The notes: generated by a model not told the origin, from the sequence alone. DNA of 64,000 nt from Axinella damicornis (GCA_963931865.1 OZ007513.1:7176157-7240156); one strand, 5' to 3'. Numbered from the stretch's first letter, positions 1 through 11,084 are shown. A program made the numbers and translations.

Positions 1-312
1 AATGATAGTAGCACATATATGTGTAGTGTGCCAAAACTGGAGACAGTGATTTAGCACACTTTTTAGTGTCAAGACAACACACCATGTTTTACTGTGTAGT
101 CCTTGCACATCTGTCTGACAGCCAGATCCTCGTCTACACCTACAAAAGCGCATGATGTCATTGATGACATCTTCAGTATTACTTGTCTCGTTCCCAAATC
201 CCGAACGCGCATCTGGGAACGAGACTGTCCTAAATGCACTTCTCTTCAGTCGACAATGCCCCGCCCCCTCAGAGGTCATGTGACAAGTTAACAGCTTAAC
301 AATCTACTATGC

Positions 313-831
313 ATGGCTACGCAGGCTCTGAAGCACTGTCCTCTATGCAGAGACTTTTGCACTCGACAGGTTTCTGGTCTGATTAAACATACTGGGTTAG
401 TCCATGCAAGTACGTCTGGCCCTTTTCACATCGTTTGTGGCCTGGGAGGATGTCAAAGGTTGTTCTCGAACTTCAGAACTTACCGCAATCACCTGTATTC
501 GATTCACACCGACAGTGACGCGTTGGACCTCCCAGAACCTGCTCCGCTGCCAATAACCAGTTTGGTTAGTGTTGGTGGTGGTGGTGGTGGTGGTGATGAT
601 GGTGGTGATGGTAGCGAGGAGGATACAACTTTCACCACAGCACAGAGCCGTAGTTCCTCTGACCTGCTGCAAGAAGCAGCTGCGAGATTTATTCTCAAGA
701 CAAAAGAATCGCACCAGCTGACACAAACATCCATGAATTGTATCATTAAAGACGTGACTTCATTCAACCAGATTATGTTAGGTGAACTGCAAGCAAGGCA
801 CTGTCAGCAGCTGGCATTGATCCACAAATAA
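313..831 (+). CDS. Two-finger C2H2 zinc-finger protein, uncharacterised
   Basis: The 172-codon ORF starts at the ATG at 313 and ends at TAA. Residues 8-31 (HCPLCRDF...HTGLVH) and 41-66 (VCGLGGCQRLF...HLYSIH) fit two C2H2 zinc fingers. Residues about 86-100 are a Gly/Asp stretch encoded by a GGT/GAT microsatellite, then an acidic patch. Residues 118-165 form a predicted helical segment (EAAARFILKTKESHQLTQ). I know C2H2-plus-helix proteins of this kind as short uncharacterised metazoan proteins, often near transposons, but no biochemical role is established. Nucleic-acid binding is inferred from the fingers only. The ORF could also be the first exon of a longer gene, although it has its own stop. 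The start is the first ATG of the open frame. Confidence 0.55.
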   Translation: MATQALKHCPLCRDFCTRQVSGLIKHTGLVHASTSGPFHIVCGLGGCQRLFSNFRTYRNHLYSIHTDSDALDLPEPAPLPITSLVSVGGGGGGGDDGGDGSEEDTTFTTAQSRSSSDLLQEAAARFILKTKESHQLTQTSMNCIIKDVTSFNQIMLGELQARHCQQLALIHK

Positions 832-2080
832 TCTGCAGCCTGGCACCATTGTTTTGAGATGATGGGCAGTTTGGACACCCTTTTGGAGGGCTTGAGACCA
901 GATTAAGTACTTCCGAAAGCACTTCAATTTCATTGTAAGTTTAATATGGATCATGGTACAGACTGTTGGGATCAGTTGGAACATACGGCACTGGAAGGCA
1001 GTGGCAATAATTAGTACCTGCCCTGGCCCTAATAAGTATTAAGCATTGATCAGACTTCCGGTGCCAACTGATCCGGAGTTTTATATACACCTTGATTCTA
1101 CAACTTATTTCCACCCTGTGGTGTAACCGCTCCACCCTATTTTTAACAGTATAGATGCTTTTTTGGCATGTGACACATTGCGTTATGACATGATTTCATT
1201 CTTACTCATCATCAACACTGGCAGCTCAATGATAGTGCAATTTAATCAAAGGCCTGAAGAGTGGGCATAGAAAGAGCACTTTCATTGGGTGTATGTTCAG
1301 TCAGTTGTTTGTTATTGTTGTTGCCATTCTACTTATAATTACTCTCCTCCACATTTTCAGGTGACAGATGACCCCAAGGAGGTAGCACTACATGATCCAA
1401 AGTGATCTGCTCCAAGGGTAGCCTGTTTCCCTGGAGAAGAGTGCCAATACTTCATATTCATTGAAACCCAGGTTTGTATGTACCATATTCAATTTCTGGA
1501 ATTTCCACCAATCCAATTAAGCAGTAGCTCAGGACACTAATTATTCCAATGTACTGATACCAGGAAATGTTCTTATCCAAACAACACAAGTTCCAAGTAC
1601 ATATTTACAAAATACACTATTCATAGTCAGTCTGATTCAGTCCAAATGCAATGCGTGGCATGGCAGTTATAGAGATGCGTCTAATATGCCGGCATAATTT
1701 CCGGAATAATCGGTCCGTAAAAGCATAAAGCATAATTCGAGAACAATCGGTTAGTTGTACGGGAATATCCCTGAGGCCCTCGCGAAGGAGGTAGCCCAGG
1801 GCCGCCTAAGAGGTCCATTAGCCCCCAATGACTACCCTTTCATACATGTTAGCAGTCTGGGCGCTGTTCCTAAGAATCATAGCTAGTAGCAACAAGTGGA
1901 GGTTAATCCTTGACCTCTCCCATCCAGCTGGCTGCAGCGTTAGTATGCACTTGTGTGCAGCACACTGTGTATGGATGAGTGAGTATTCATTGTCCTGATT
2001 TAGACTTGTTAAGTGGATTCATGAGCAGCCAAGCAAAACCCATGAGCAGCCAAGCAAAACCCATAATCACTTTTTGAGAT
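832..2080. other. Intergenic, with a degenerate dispersed repeat
   Basis: No convincing coding exon is seen. About 1460-1600 resembles, in reverse complement, the right part of the TIR element at 21.7-22.3 kb: both share an AATTTCCAC..AATCCAATTAA block and a block related to TACCAGGAAATGT. At 2023-2064 a 21-23 bp unit (CATGAGCAGCCAAGCAAAAC) is present twice in tandem. Confidence 0.45.
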
Positions 2081-2184
2081 CTACTTAGCGTGTAAAGCAG
2101 GTTGCTGCACTTGCGCGGGCGCATTGCGAAAAGCGACGTACGTACCACGTACCACGTACCACGTACCTACGCATCCAGCACTGT

Positions 2185-2208
2185 GTCTCGGCACTTCGGT
2201 GCCGAGAC
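2185..2208. repeat. Perfect 10-bp stem hairpin with TTCG loop
   Basis: GTCTCGGCAC and GTGCCGAGAC form a perfect 10-bp stem around a TTCG tetraloop. The hairpin lies directly before the start of DIRS coding homology. A short repeated ACGTACC / CCACGTA tract lies just upstream at about 2137-2170. It may mark the edge of the retroelement fragment. Confidence 0.6.
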
Positions 2209-3109
2209 AAAAAGAAGGAACTAGAATCCCTTCTGGGCCAACTGCACGATGCCAGCATTGTGGTCCGCCCCGGCCGTACCTTCCTACGAAGGCTATTGGA
2301 CCTCTTGAAATCATCCCACCATCAAAAAACATCCGCTTTTATTAGACTCAATTGTGAGGCTCGGTCTGACATATTGTGGTGGCATTATTTCGTTTCACAT
2401 TGGAATGGTCTGTCTATGATGCAGGATGATAAGGAGGCCTGCCCCGACATGGTGCTTACCTCGGATGCATCTGGTGCATGGGGATGTGGGGCATTCTGGC
2501 AGTCATCCTGGTTTCAATTCCAATGGTCAGATTCCACTGGAGAGTTCCACATTACGGTTAATTAAGGAACTGCTCCCAATTGTCTTTGCCACAGCGGTTT
2601 GGGGCCAACACTGGGAGAATAAAAAATCTGTTCTCTGCCGGTGCAACAATGAAGCTGTAGTGCATATCACAAACACTGGCACTAGCAAGGACCCCATTGT
2701 CTAATGCGCTGTCTCTACTTCAAAGTGTAATATACTCCTTTCTGCAGTACACATGCCCGGCTCCTGTAATCTCCTAGCAGACGCATTATCCCGCAATAAT
2801 CTTGCTTCTTTCATTGCTAACTATCCTCAGGCCAACAATCTGCCATCCCTGATTCCAGGAGAATAAAATCTGTTCTCTGCTGTGGCGACAATGAAGCTGT
2901 AGTGCATATCATAAACACTGGCACTAGCAAGGACCCCATTGTTATGGGCCTGTCTCTACTTCATTGCTGCAAAGTAATAATTATACTCCTTTCTGCAGTA
3001 CACATGCCCGGCTCTTGTAATCTCCTAGCAGATGCATTATCCCACAATAATCTTGCTTCTTTCATTGCTAACTATCCTCAGGCCAACAATCTGCCATCCC
3101 TGATTCCAG
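2209..3109 (+). pseudogene. DIRS-like retrotransposon RT/RNase H remnant
   Basis: The reading begins with the end of a reverse transcriptase (GRTFLRRLLDLL, then LWWHYFVSHWNGLSM) and runs into an RNase H-like domain typical of DIRS elements: LTSDASGAWGCGAFW, then ELLPIVFATAVWG, then the A-V-H-M-P-G..N-LLADALS motif. A frameshift separates the RT end (stop near 2565) from ELLPIV, and a TAA follows. Downstream of 2615 a segment is tandemly duplicated, so the ADALS motif occurs twice. Tyrosine recombinase and gag were not seen. It is a dead fragment. The family call rests on motif order known for DIRS Pol proteins. Confidence 0.75.
2615..3109 (+). repeat. Tandem duplication inside the DIRS remnant
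   Basis: Unit 1 (2615-2858, 244 bp) and unit 2 (2859-3109, 251 bp) are near-identical. Each starts at GAGAATAAAA and ends at TGATTCCAG. They differ by scattered substitutions and small indels. Unit 2 keeps a longer open frame. Confidence 0.85.
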
Positions 3110-3270
3110 CAGCCCATTACTTGTTCATTTCCTGTGTATTAAAAAATAAAAATAAAAATGTTCTACTTTTCCTTGGGGGGTAGGACTTCGTCCCTTGGGC
3201 CATGGCTGGGAGCTGTGCCCCCAGGTTTACCCTCCAAGTCTCATATGGTGGGGGGATCCTTATCTGGGGG

Positions 3271-3350
3271 TAAAGCGGCTCGATCCCTGCCATGGGGTAA
3301 AGCGGCTCGATCCCTGCCATGGGGTAAAGCGGCTCGATCCCTGCCATGGC
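3271..3350. repeat. 27-bp tandem repeat, three copies
   Basis: The unit TAAAGCGGCTCGATCCCTGC + CATGGGG repeats at 3271, 3298 and 3325. Since 27 is a multiple of three, both strands show repeated 9-residue peptides. These are by-products, with no sign of a real protein. Confidence 0.85.
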
Positions 3351-3947
3351 TCAGCTTACCCTCCAAGGAGTGCAAGGGCATATGTGGTTCCCACTTAGTT
3401 AGGTCTGCATGAGTAATATCACATAGCCGGTTGAATGAGTGATTAATATGGGGTTATTTCAAGTTTCAGTGATATAATTTGACAATAGAGAAGTGATGAG
3501 TTTCAGTCTTGGAAACATGGAAATTCATGTCTCATCTCCTGTTGCTTTCCACACTCAGGAAAGTAACAATTCCTGCTTTGTTTCACAGCCAGGAAATTTA
3601 CTATTAAAGTTCATGTGCTATTTCATACAGGTTTTCAACATGGAAATGTGTTGTTTCACGAGATTTCTTGGATAGTGAAATGATGATGTTTCTGGATTTC
3701 AGAAACTTATACATAGAAACCCTTTTGAAGCTCTACCTTTCTAGTAGTATTTTTTAGATGAGATTTAATGTAGTAACGGTGGGAGTCACCAGCTGCTACG
3801 CATGCACGCATGCATGGTAGGATGTGAGGGTGAATAAGGTGGGAAGGCCACACAAGTGGCAGCCAGCAGCAGAGTTTATCGAGTTGTCAAAACAAACGTT
3901 TATCGGAGCCGCCAGGAGTGAGACCGCGACAAGCACAGAAGGACAAC

Positions 3948-4086
3948 ATGGCACAAAGCGACGACCACAGCCAGGACGTAGCCGGAGCGATACCGCAGCC
4001 ACCACTACTGATACCCGTCGCCGAGGCGGGTCACCCGGCAACCCAGCCTCAGAACGCAACCCAGCCTCAAAACCCTAGCACGACGG
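3948..4086 (+). CDS. Candidate first coding exon, Pro/Gln-rich
   Basis: An ATG in a good context (CAACATGG) opens a frame starting MAQSDDHSQDVAG and ending in a Q/P/N-rich stretch (TQPQNATQPQNPSTT). It stops at a strong splice donor ACGG|GTGAGT in phase 1. The upstream region is GC-richer than its surroundings and could hold a promoter. It lies about 0.6 kb before the exon series at 4.65-5.98 kb and may be its first exon. However, the phase 1 end does not fit the phase 0 acceptor at 4654, so an exon between would be needed. Confidence 0.4.
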
Positions 4087-4653
4087 GTGAGTCAATAGTA
4101 ACGGCTCAGCAGCACTGCACCCCAGGTAGTATGTAGTAGCAGTTACTGGTGGGCAAGAACTGCGAGTAGGCCCGAGGGAGGGTGTGAGATACTTATTACT
4201 GCAGAAATAGCAACTTCAATTGGCTGCTAATCTACACATAGCTGACTAATAGTAACACCACAGTCCATCCTAGAAAGGTTACCATGAAAGTACAGCCCAC
4301 CCACTAATTCAGCAGTGTGCCTAATGATAAATTCTTTAGTGTTTGTGCAGTCCAAACACAAGTTCAGATTTTGTACACTGACATGGGATGGCTCAGAGTA
4401 GAATATCAAAATACTTGAAAACAAGCCCACCCACCTTCTTGGATGGCCACTTGACTTCCTTAACGGTGGGAGTACTATCAGAGATTACAGTATAAGATTA
4501 TTGGAACAGCTACAAGACACCTGGTATTGGAATAGGAAGGAATAAACAGAGCCTGCACATAGCTGTATGCTAAGATTCTTAAGCATGCCTCATGTCCCAA
4601 GAAGGTAGAAGTGTTCATTTACTGTAATCCCATGTAAATTTCTTCTTTATGAG

Positions 4654-5983
4654 GGTATCATTCAAACATGGATTGATCGATTTAAGGATATGTGGCGACT
4701 AAGAAAGCCACGTGAAATCGCACCAGAAAAGCCAAAGAAGGACATAGTCATTGGGAAAAAGTCTCCAGGTGCACACAACCCCTTGGCACCGCCGGAGGTT
4801 CCAGTCGGGGAAGATAATATATCATTTGAAAGGCATAACCGTGTGCTCCAAACTAAAGGGAGGAAGCCCAGCAGTTATAGTAGAGAATCTCATGGATCGA
4901 ACATATGTCATGTGAAGACGTGAAATTCTTGAGCACTCATGGGATGTTCATATGCTTTTCCAAAAGTTTCATTTTTGCAGGAACCTGAGCAGGTAATAAT
5001 AGCATGTTGATTAATGGCATCTTATATTATTGTTACACAATGTGACTGTGCTTTGGTATTAGTGTAATGTCTTCTGCATGACCACTATGTACTCATGCAA
5101 CTTCTGAAGGAACTGGATCGAATCACAACGGTCAACATTGATGAATCAAAGAGAGAGTGGGCAGAGAAGTGGGCGCCCAAAATTTTGGAGCAGGCCAAGC
5201 TGGAGGCAAGGACTTCCACCACTATGAGCGGTGCCTGTGGTGAAGTGATTTCAGTTGGTACGTAAGAACTTCACTGGGACATAATGTTATTGTATCATAT
5301 CCTTGTAGCCTATTACGGTTACGTTATGGGCACTTAATATATTGACCACTACTGCATCACTGCTGTTGCCAATTGCAAATTAACTGTATTATGGACTACC
5401 CTGAGATGGTTAAAACATTATACCCCTCTAGTGGCTTGTTCAAGTATAATATCATTTTGTATCATGATCAATTATTGATCAATCATGACTGTGGTTGAGG
5501 TGTATGCCTTGCACTGTAGTGCAGCACTAGCGTTGTTCCCAGGTTCCTCCCTAGCTTTTTGTCGCATAATATTACAGTATGTGAGCTGGGGTGGAGAATA
5601 TTTGTTCTATTTATATTTTATGTCTATAAAAACACAGTTCACAATTCTGTGCATTCAGCCCAAGAGAGGTGGACCATCCCAATGCTACATATACGTATTG
5701 TTTGCATCAGGTCAGTATGACTAGGTCATGCAACAAATAGTTAATATCACAATGGGCTTTGTCCTGAAGTGCTCCTAATAGTGATGTAACAAACATAATT
5801 ATACCAAGGTTTGCTATCTACTCATCTATAAGTATACTGCTTGCATTTTTGCCCACAGATGTCTGATAAGCAGGAAGGTGTTGCCGTGGAGGAACCAGCA
5901 CGCAATGCCCATGGATCGGAGAATTTGCAGTAGACGATGGAGACTACACCTACTTCATTTTTGGGGAACAGATGGTCATTTGA
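4654..5983 (+). pseudogene. Multi-exon gene/pseudogene of the GED-SFERHNRVLQ family
   Basis: Exon-like blocks occur in order. Block 1 is 4654-4992, with WIDRFKDMWRLRKPRE, GEDNISFERHNRVLQ, then in another frame LMDRTYVM and EILEHSWDVHMLFQKF, ending at a GAGCAG|GTAATA donor. Block 2 is about 5100-5257, LLKELDRITTVN..REWAEKWAPKI, ending TTG|GTACGTAAG. Block 3 is 5859-5983, which begins after a CACAG acceptor and contains DDGDYTYFIFGEQ before a stop. I recognise this order from an uncharacterised metazoan family expanded in sponges and cnidarians and resembling the C-terminal part of SAMD3-type proteins. The frameshift near 4870, an in-frame stop and the poor acceptor before block 2 suggest a decayed copy. 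Function is unknown. Confidence 0.5.
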
Positions 5984-6439
5984 TCAGTTAAGTCCTTTTC
6001 AAAGGCACTATTCCTTTGGTTATCAATGCACTACATATTAAATTTGGAGTATGACGATAATGTCAAGGACTATTGTTTGTTTTTCAAGAATTTGTTTGTG
6101 GTCTTCCTAGTAATTGTAAGAAGACGGCAACATACCTCTCCACAACCACTGATATACACAGCCTTGCTCTTCACTGATTTTCACGGACTTTTTCCAATCC
6201 CTTAATTGTTTACTGGTTGTGTTCCCTTGTTTTGTCATGGTGGTATAGTTATTACTGAATTGAATTGTAAATGACACTAAATCAATGCTGCAGGCTGGGA
6301 GAAAATACACAGACACTAATGCTGACACAAATACCCTCGGCAATACTATAAGTTGTAAAGCAAACCCGCCACAGTTTGTTCTATTAGGTGAATCAGTTTC
6401 AGCAAAAGAGGAAACATAAAGTAAACAGCTGTCTCACCT
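5984..6439. other. Non-coding spacer
   Basis: It is AT-rich with no convincing coding signal. At 6439 it meets the splice donor of the minus-strand AT-hook exon. Confidence 0.4.
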
Positions 6440-6964
6440 GCAGAGAGGCAACGGCAGGGGGTGGGGGTTCAGTCTCTTGTGCAACTCTCGGTCTCTTAGC
6501 AGACGGACTGACATCCAAGTTTTCAGACAGATCTATTCCTCCCTTAGAGGGTGGAGCTTCAGCGGAGGGACAGACGGCAGTAGGGGCGAAGCCTTCGGGG
6601 AGCGGATTCTTTTTGGGTGTCCGACTCTCATCCTTCCTTGGCCTTCCACGCTTTCGTTTTACAGGTAGAAATTCTCCCACAGTGTTCACAATGGCAACTT
6701 GCTCTGCTTGCTGTCCGACAGCACAGTGTGGCTTCCCAGAACCCACAAGACCAGGGGCGCCCCCCTCGCCAGACCCCAATGGTCAACCTTCTACGCTCAT
6801 TGGCACTGCAACTGGGTCCACCAGGCGTACTTCCTTGGCTGCCCCCAGCTCTCTCTGGACAGTTGGACCAACTGATGTACCAGGCGCCACGACACTCCCT
6901 TCCGGGTTCTTTTTCGGCCTCCCTCTCTTTCTTCGTGACCAAGCCTCCGCCAGAACTGCTTGCT
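6440..6964 (-). CDS. AT-hook protein exon, damaged by one TGA
   Basis: Read on the minus strand from a CTAG| acceptor-like site near 6964, the frame gives an AT-hook RRKRGRPKKNPEG, a Val/Pro-rich linker, one in-frame TGA at 6785-6783, then a second AT-hook VKRKRGRPRKDESRTP and an acidic/Pro-rich tail. It ends at a strong donor CTGCAG|GTGAGA at 6439. AT-hooks bind the minor groove of AT-rich DNA, so a chromatin or transposon-related DNA-binding role is inferred. The stop between the hooks means a pseudogene, an assembly error, or two exons with a short intron. No partner exon was identified. Confidence 0.55.
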
Positions 6965-7337
6965 AGCTTTAGAATGTCGAAACTACGGTATGTGTGTAAT
7001 GTGAAATAGCCCTATAGTTTTGTAGAAACAACATAAATTACCTTCAAAATATCAAAGAATGTAGTGTGTTAAATATACTTTCCTTAATTGTAACAATAAC
7101 TACTACCATATCATGTAAAAACAAAGGGATATTATGGTCTATTGATATAATGGTTACCTCAGTTGCAAGAAAAATTTGCTACTAATTAAAACTGTTTTTA
7201 CAGAGGAGCACGTGTGCGGCCGGCCGGGGCGCCAATGCCTTTCATTGTTACATCTTCAATCCATCAACACCTTCAGATGTGCGTGCAATGGCTACAAGGA
7301 ATTTTGTGAACGCTCACTTGAACATTTAGAACTGTCT

Positions 7338-7377
<40 letters not shown>
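7338..7377. repeat. Homopolymer of 40 G
   Basis: An uninterrupted run of 40 G. Its true length is uncertain in most sequencing chemistries. It lies just downstream of a possible exon on the plus strand (7201-7320, beginning after a TTTTTACAG acceptor). Confidence 0.9.
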
Positions 7378-7379
<2 letters not shown>

Positions 7380-7950
7380 TTCACCCCGCTTGAGTGTTTG
7401 CTGCGCATGCCCGCCCCTTGACAGACACCCATGCGTGCAGGGCAACTCATGCCATGCCACTCACTTTCCACACTTCAATTTTGTCCTCTCTTGAACGATT
7501 TTCTACACTGATGTTTATATACTGCTGAATCTTAATAAAGAGTTTCTCTGTTTCTGCATTTTGGAGAGGTGAAGTAGAGAACGAGCTTCGAAGGGTTGGG
7601 ATGACCGACTCAAGTTCAGGATGGACAGTGCCTATGACAAAAATTTAATGCATGACAGTTATAGACGGGAGGTGATTTCGCAAATCAATTGGCACATTAC
7701 GCCCCTCCTACGTTACAGTTATAGACGAGATGCGGTGAGAGTCTATTTACCTGATGATTGCACTGCAGACTGCATTACTAGTGGTTAGTGTGCATGTACA
7801 ACATTAAGTTAATGACTACTCTTGTCAGGACTCGTGTGTGCATGCATGGGACAGCACTGAGTGTGTGGCAACAGCCGTTTCCTCACATTTGTTCTCACTC
7901 AATTTGATTATTCTCATTTCATGTTTTCACAGTTGTAAATCCTCATGTGA
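7378..7950. other. Non-coding spacer
   Basis: No gene is recognised. A short repeated element (ACAGTTATAGACG.GA) is seen near 7650 and 7715. Confidence 0.35.
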
Positions 7951-9251
7951 GATTTGCTCCATGCCGTGGGAGTGCCCTTGATCAGAGGCGTGGCAATATC
8001 CCTGAAGCGGTTCCTGGATCTACTGGAGAAGCATGGCATTGAGCATCCTGAGGAAAAGGTTATCAGGGAGCAACTTAGCCCCTGCCAAGATGCTACCACA
8101 AGCTCAAAATCCTTTTTCTTGAGGCAAAATGTAGACCACAGGGGGATTGATATGAGTGTGGCTGCCAGTGGATCAATTAACTGTCTCCCTAACATGTGTT
8201 TGTGTTTCGCAAGGGTGCATTCCGCAAGAGACTTGGACACACTGATGGATGAGGTAAGCAAGAGAGTAGTAGCGATAACTCATAGTTCATATGGATGATA
8301 ATGCTGTTGAAGAGCCACCATATGACACAAAGTAATAATGCTACATGGGTGCTGTACCTTTTTTGGGACAAAAACCAGTCTGAGAACCAGTTTCCTATTG
8401 TGACACTAGTAACTTGATAATGTCTAGCCACTCTCTCCTGTTCCCCATGACTTGAGTTGTCCAAATGCATTACAGAACTAGTCCACAGACATGTATTGTC
8501 AGTGGTGACCCAGCTGTTCCTCCTATCTTGTAGGACAAGTTGGCAGCAGGGAGAATAAATATCAGACTCCCCCCTCTGCATCAACAAGCTATCTGTATGT
8601 TTGTACTCCACTGAAATGTATTTTTTGATAATTAGTTTGACAGTTTCGAGAAGAAAACCACAGTTGCCATGGAGCCCATGTACCCTGGCTTCAAATGCAC
8701 CACTTAGTGTACATGGGATTTGTCCACTGTGGCTTTGTCCACTGTAGTGGTGCCTTTCAAACGCCCACGCACTATGGAACAATTTAAGTCAGATCACTTT
8801 CTAAAAGTTGTAGTGTCTGTTTTATGGTGTATTTGACTAGGCCAGTCCGGCCTAAGGTTGACCGTACTCAATGCTTGCTTTCTGATAGGTGGTGCAAAAG
8901 GTCCTACAACTTCAAGACGCACTTCCTACAATAAGGCACAGGCTATCAGTAAAGCTGCAGAATAGGAGGGCCAATCTACGGAGGCTGGGGAAGTTGCCAC
9001 CTATTCCAAAGTAATTCTTCAACACACAGGGTCACACATGCACACACTGCATTACTCAGTATCTATATTTTTAGAGGAAAGAGGGTTTGAAAAGTGAGGA
9101 AGACATGCCACCCTCCAGCAAGAAATCTATACCACCAAACTCTTCCATGAATTCAGTGTCCAGATCAACAACACCAACTATGAAATCCAATGGGAATTTT
9201 ACACCACCACAGCCCTATCAAGAAGCTGATGTTGGTTGTTGTCCTTCATAG
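7951..9251 (+). CDS. Three-exon gene, unknown function, consistent phases
   Basis: Exon A (about 7951-8253) encodes GVPLIRGVAISLKRFLDLLE...DLDTLMDE and ends GATGAG|GTAAGC (phase 0). Exon B (8889-9010) follows a TCTGATAG acceptor and encodes VVQKVLQLQDALPTIRHRL...RRANLRRLGKLPPIPK, ending CCAAA|GTAATT (phase 2). Exon C (9077-9251) follows TTTTTAGAG and, in the matching phase, encodes KEGLKSEEDMPPSSKK and a Ser/Thr/Pro-rich tail up to TAG. All junction phases agree and no stop falls inside, which supports a real transcript. Exons B and C look like a basic helical segment followed by a disordered C-terminus. The N-terminal exon or exons were not found, because a stop precedes 7951 in frame. No family is recognised. 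Confidence 0.5.
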
Positions 9252-9409
9252 CCTCCTTCCGAGGTCTTCATTTTCAGTTTCAAGGGAAGGCCACAGTCAC
9301 CAGGTACACATAGTAGCCATGCATGGTTACTACTAAGATAGCATTGCAGTCGTATAGCTAATTATATACATATGCACAAGGAGTGATATACGTACGTTAC
9401 TATGTCAAT

Positions 9410-9550
9410 ATTAAGGCGAAGGAGGCCCTTGAGCAACTCTTCAAACAGGCATATGATGCCATTCTGAAGAACAGGCCTGAACTTGGGGACACACAGATGC
9501 CTGAAGCCTTGGCAAGAGCACTTCCAAAACGCGAATGGAGGCACTGCATG
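9410..9550 (+). other. Coding-like segment, possible isolated exon
   Basis: An open frame reads VNIKAKEALEQLFKQAYDAIL and ARALPKREWRH. Its composition is amphipathic and helical and unlike random translation. Clear splice borders were not found. It could be an extra exon of the neighbouring gene or a transposon relic. Confidence 0.2.
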
Positions 9551-10077
9551 ATGAGTTCAGTACATTGTGTTCAGATAATATGTATAAAGTCAATCTTGTT
9601 AGTACTATAGACTCTCACAGAACATCCAAGCGACACATAATCTCCACATCTTTGCAATTCACAGTGGCCAAGGGTAGTCTCTTGGCCACCAACTGACTGC
9701 ACAAACCTACAGTGAACCCATACATGCAAAGCCTGAGGTGGTGCTGTGGGAAGCAGTGGACACAGCTCCAAACTATAATAAGAAGTAAATGTCATGTGGA
9801 CTTCATTATAGTGTACATGTAGCTATGTTTGACTCCCACTGCATATAGATACGTACACACCTGAGGATATACCTAATATTCTCTACAATCACAGAATGAC
9901 ACCTCTGTTCAATGTGAGGGCCTCATGAGTTACGCGAGGTCAAGTTGCAACAATAATTTAAGCTTTGATTTGTATACTCATGTACAAATTCAGACACCTG
10001 CAAGGAGTTGCTGAAATACACCCGAGGATCCACAAACAGTACTTCCATCAAGTGTACATGTGTATGTATAGCACAGG

Positions 10078-10250
10078 GTGCAGTACTTCGCAAAGTGCCG
10101 ATTACAGTTGCACTCCTCCAGTTGCTCACAACATTTTATGTCTTTACTTTTTATGTTTTTAACATGCACTTCACCACAGGCTGCATAGAATATTATTTTT
10201 GGGACTTAAAACCGCCCACGCGGACTAAGATTGTGTTTAAACCCAGCACG
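10078..10250. repeat. Dispersed repeat, copy 1
   Basis: It shares with 12163-12312 the blocks TGCCGATTACAGTTGCACTC, ATGCA.TTCACCACAGGCTGC and GCGGACTAAGATTGTGTT. The second copy runs into a Harbinger-like transposase piece, so both may be 5' parts of the same element. Confidence 0.7.
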
Positions 10251-10629
10251 GTGGTGTGGTACGGCATGACACTGGGCACCGACCACACTGCACAATTCAC
10301 AATCATGCCAGCTGGCATTCCAGCTGGCTATATGTACTTTACCATTATGTAACTTCAGTTTGTGCATGACGTCTGTGATATATGTATTGTCGTGTATTGA
10401 TAATTGCATTTCTGTATTTATTCCGAGACGCACTAGTGTCTCAGGTATGGCTGGTACAGACCTTTTATGACTCCTTGCAACGTCAACGTAAAGCAGAATT
10501 CGTAAGCCTGGGCGCGTGCGTCGTGATAGGGTTTCTTTGTTGGGTGATAAGGCTTCTCAGAAACAAGAATGCCAATTAATGCCAAATGCATGCAGTTGTA
10601 ATAGCTACGTAGCTACATGTTGTATGTCA

Positions 10630-10960
10630 TGGCGACTAGTTGTAAGCCTCGGCGTTGCAGCGCCTACAGTGATGACCTCCGCTGGCGGATGGTATACCAA
10701 CGTCTGACCCTTGACTTCTCATGCAAAAGGGTTGCGACAAACCTAGGGGTCGACCCTTCGACCGTCTCCAGAACTGTACAGTTGTTCAAGCATACTGGAT
10801 CTGTCGACAAAAAACACTATGATCATTCAAACCTTCCTCGTAAGTTGACAGATGTTGTCCAGTTCCCATCTTACAGTTAATGGAACACCCAGGTATTTAT
10901 CTTCACGAACTCCAGACGGAGATAAAGCGTGCTGTCGAGTTAGAGAAGCCTTATCAAACA
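10630..10960 (+). pseudogene. IS630/Tc1-type transposase N-terminal (HTH) fragment
   Basis: The frame from about 10630 gives a homeodomain-like HTH: AYSDDLRWRMVYQRLTL, CKRVATNLGVDPSTVSRT and LFKHTGSV. This matches the N-terminus of DDE_3 (IS630/Tc1-like) transposases common in invertebrates. After a frame change near 10870 the next typical block HPGIYLHELQTEI appears. The DDE domain is missing because unrelated LINE-like sequence follows. Related DDE parts lie at 12935-13410 and 17614-17830 on the other strand. Confidence 0.7.
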
Positions 10961-11084
10961 TTACCGCAGCAAAGAAACCCTATCACGACGAACGCGCCCG
11001 GCTTACGGATTGTGCTTCACGTTGCAAGGAGTCATAAAAGGTCTGTACCCCCAAATCTCCTATAACACTGCATCTGCAGCCAGA

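Noticed and set aside
182..227. CTCGTTCCC...GGGAACGAG palindrome as another 9-bp TSD element
   Set aside because: The flanking 9-mers do not match, so it could not be confirmed as an insertion.
397..767. Minus-strand ORFs opposite the C2H2 gene
   Set aside because: They are shadows of the zinc-finger frame. The Thr-, Ser- or Pro-rich runs come from the GGT microsatellite.
9571..10433. Small ORFs on both strands
   Set aside because: No conserved motif and no splice support. Part overlaps a dispersed repeat.
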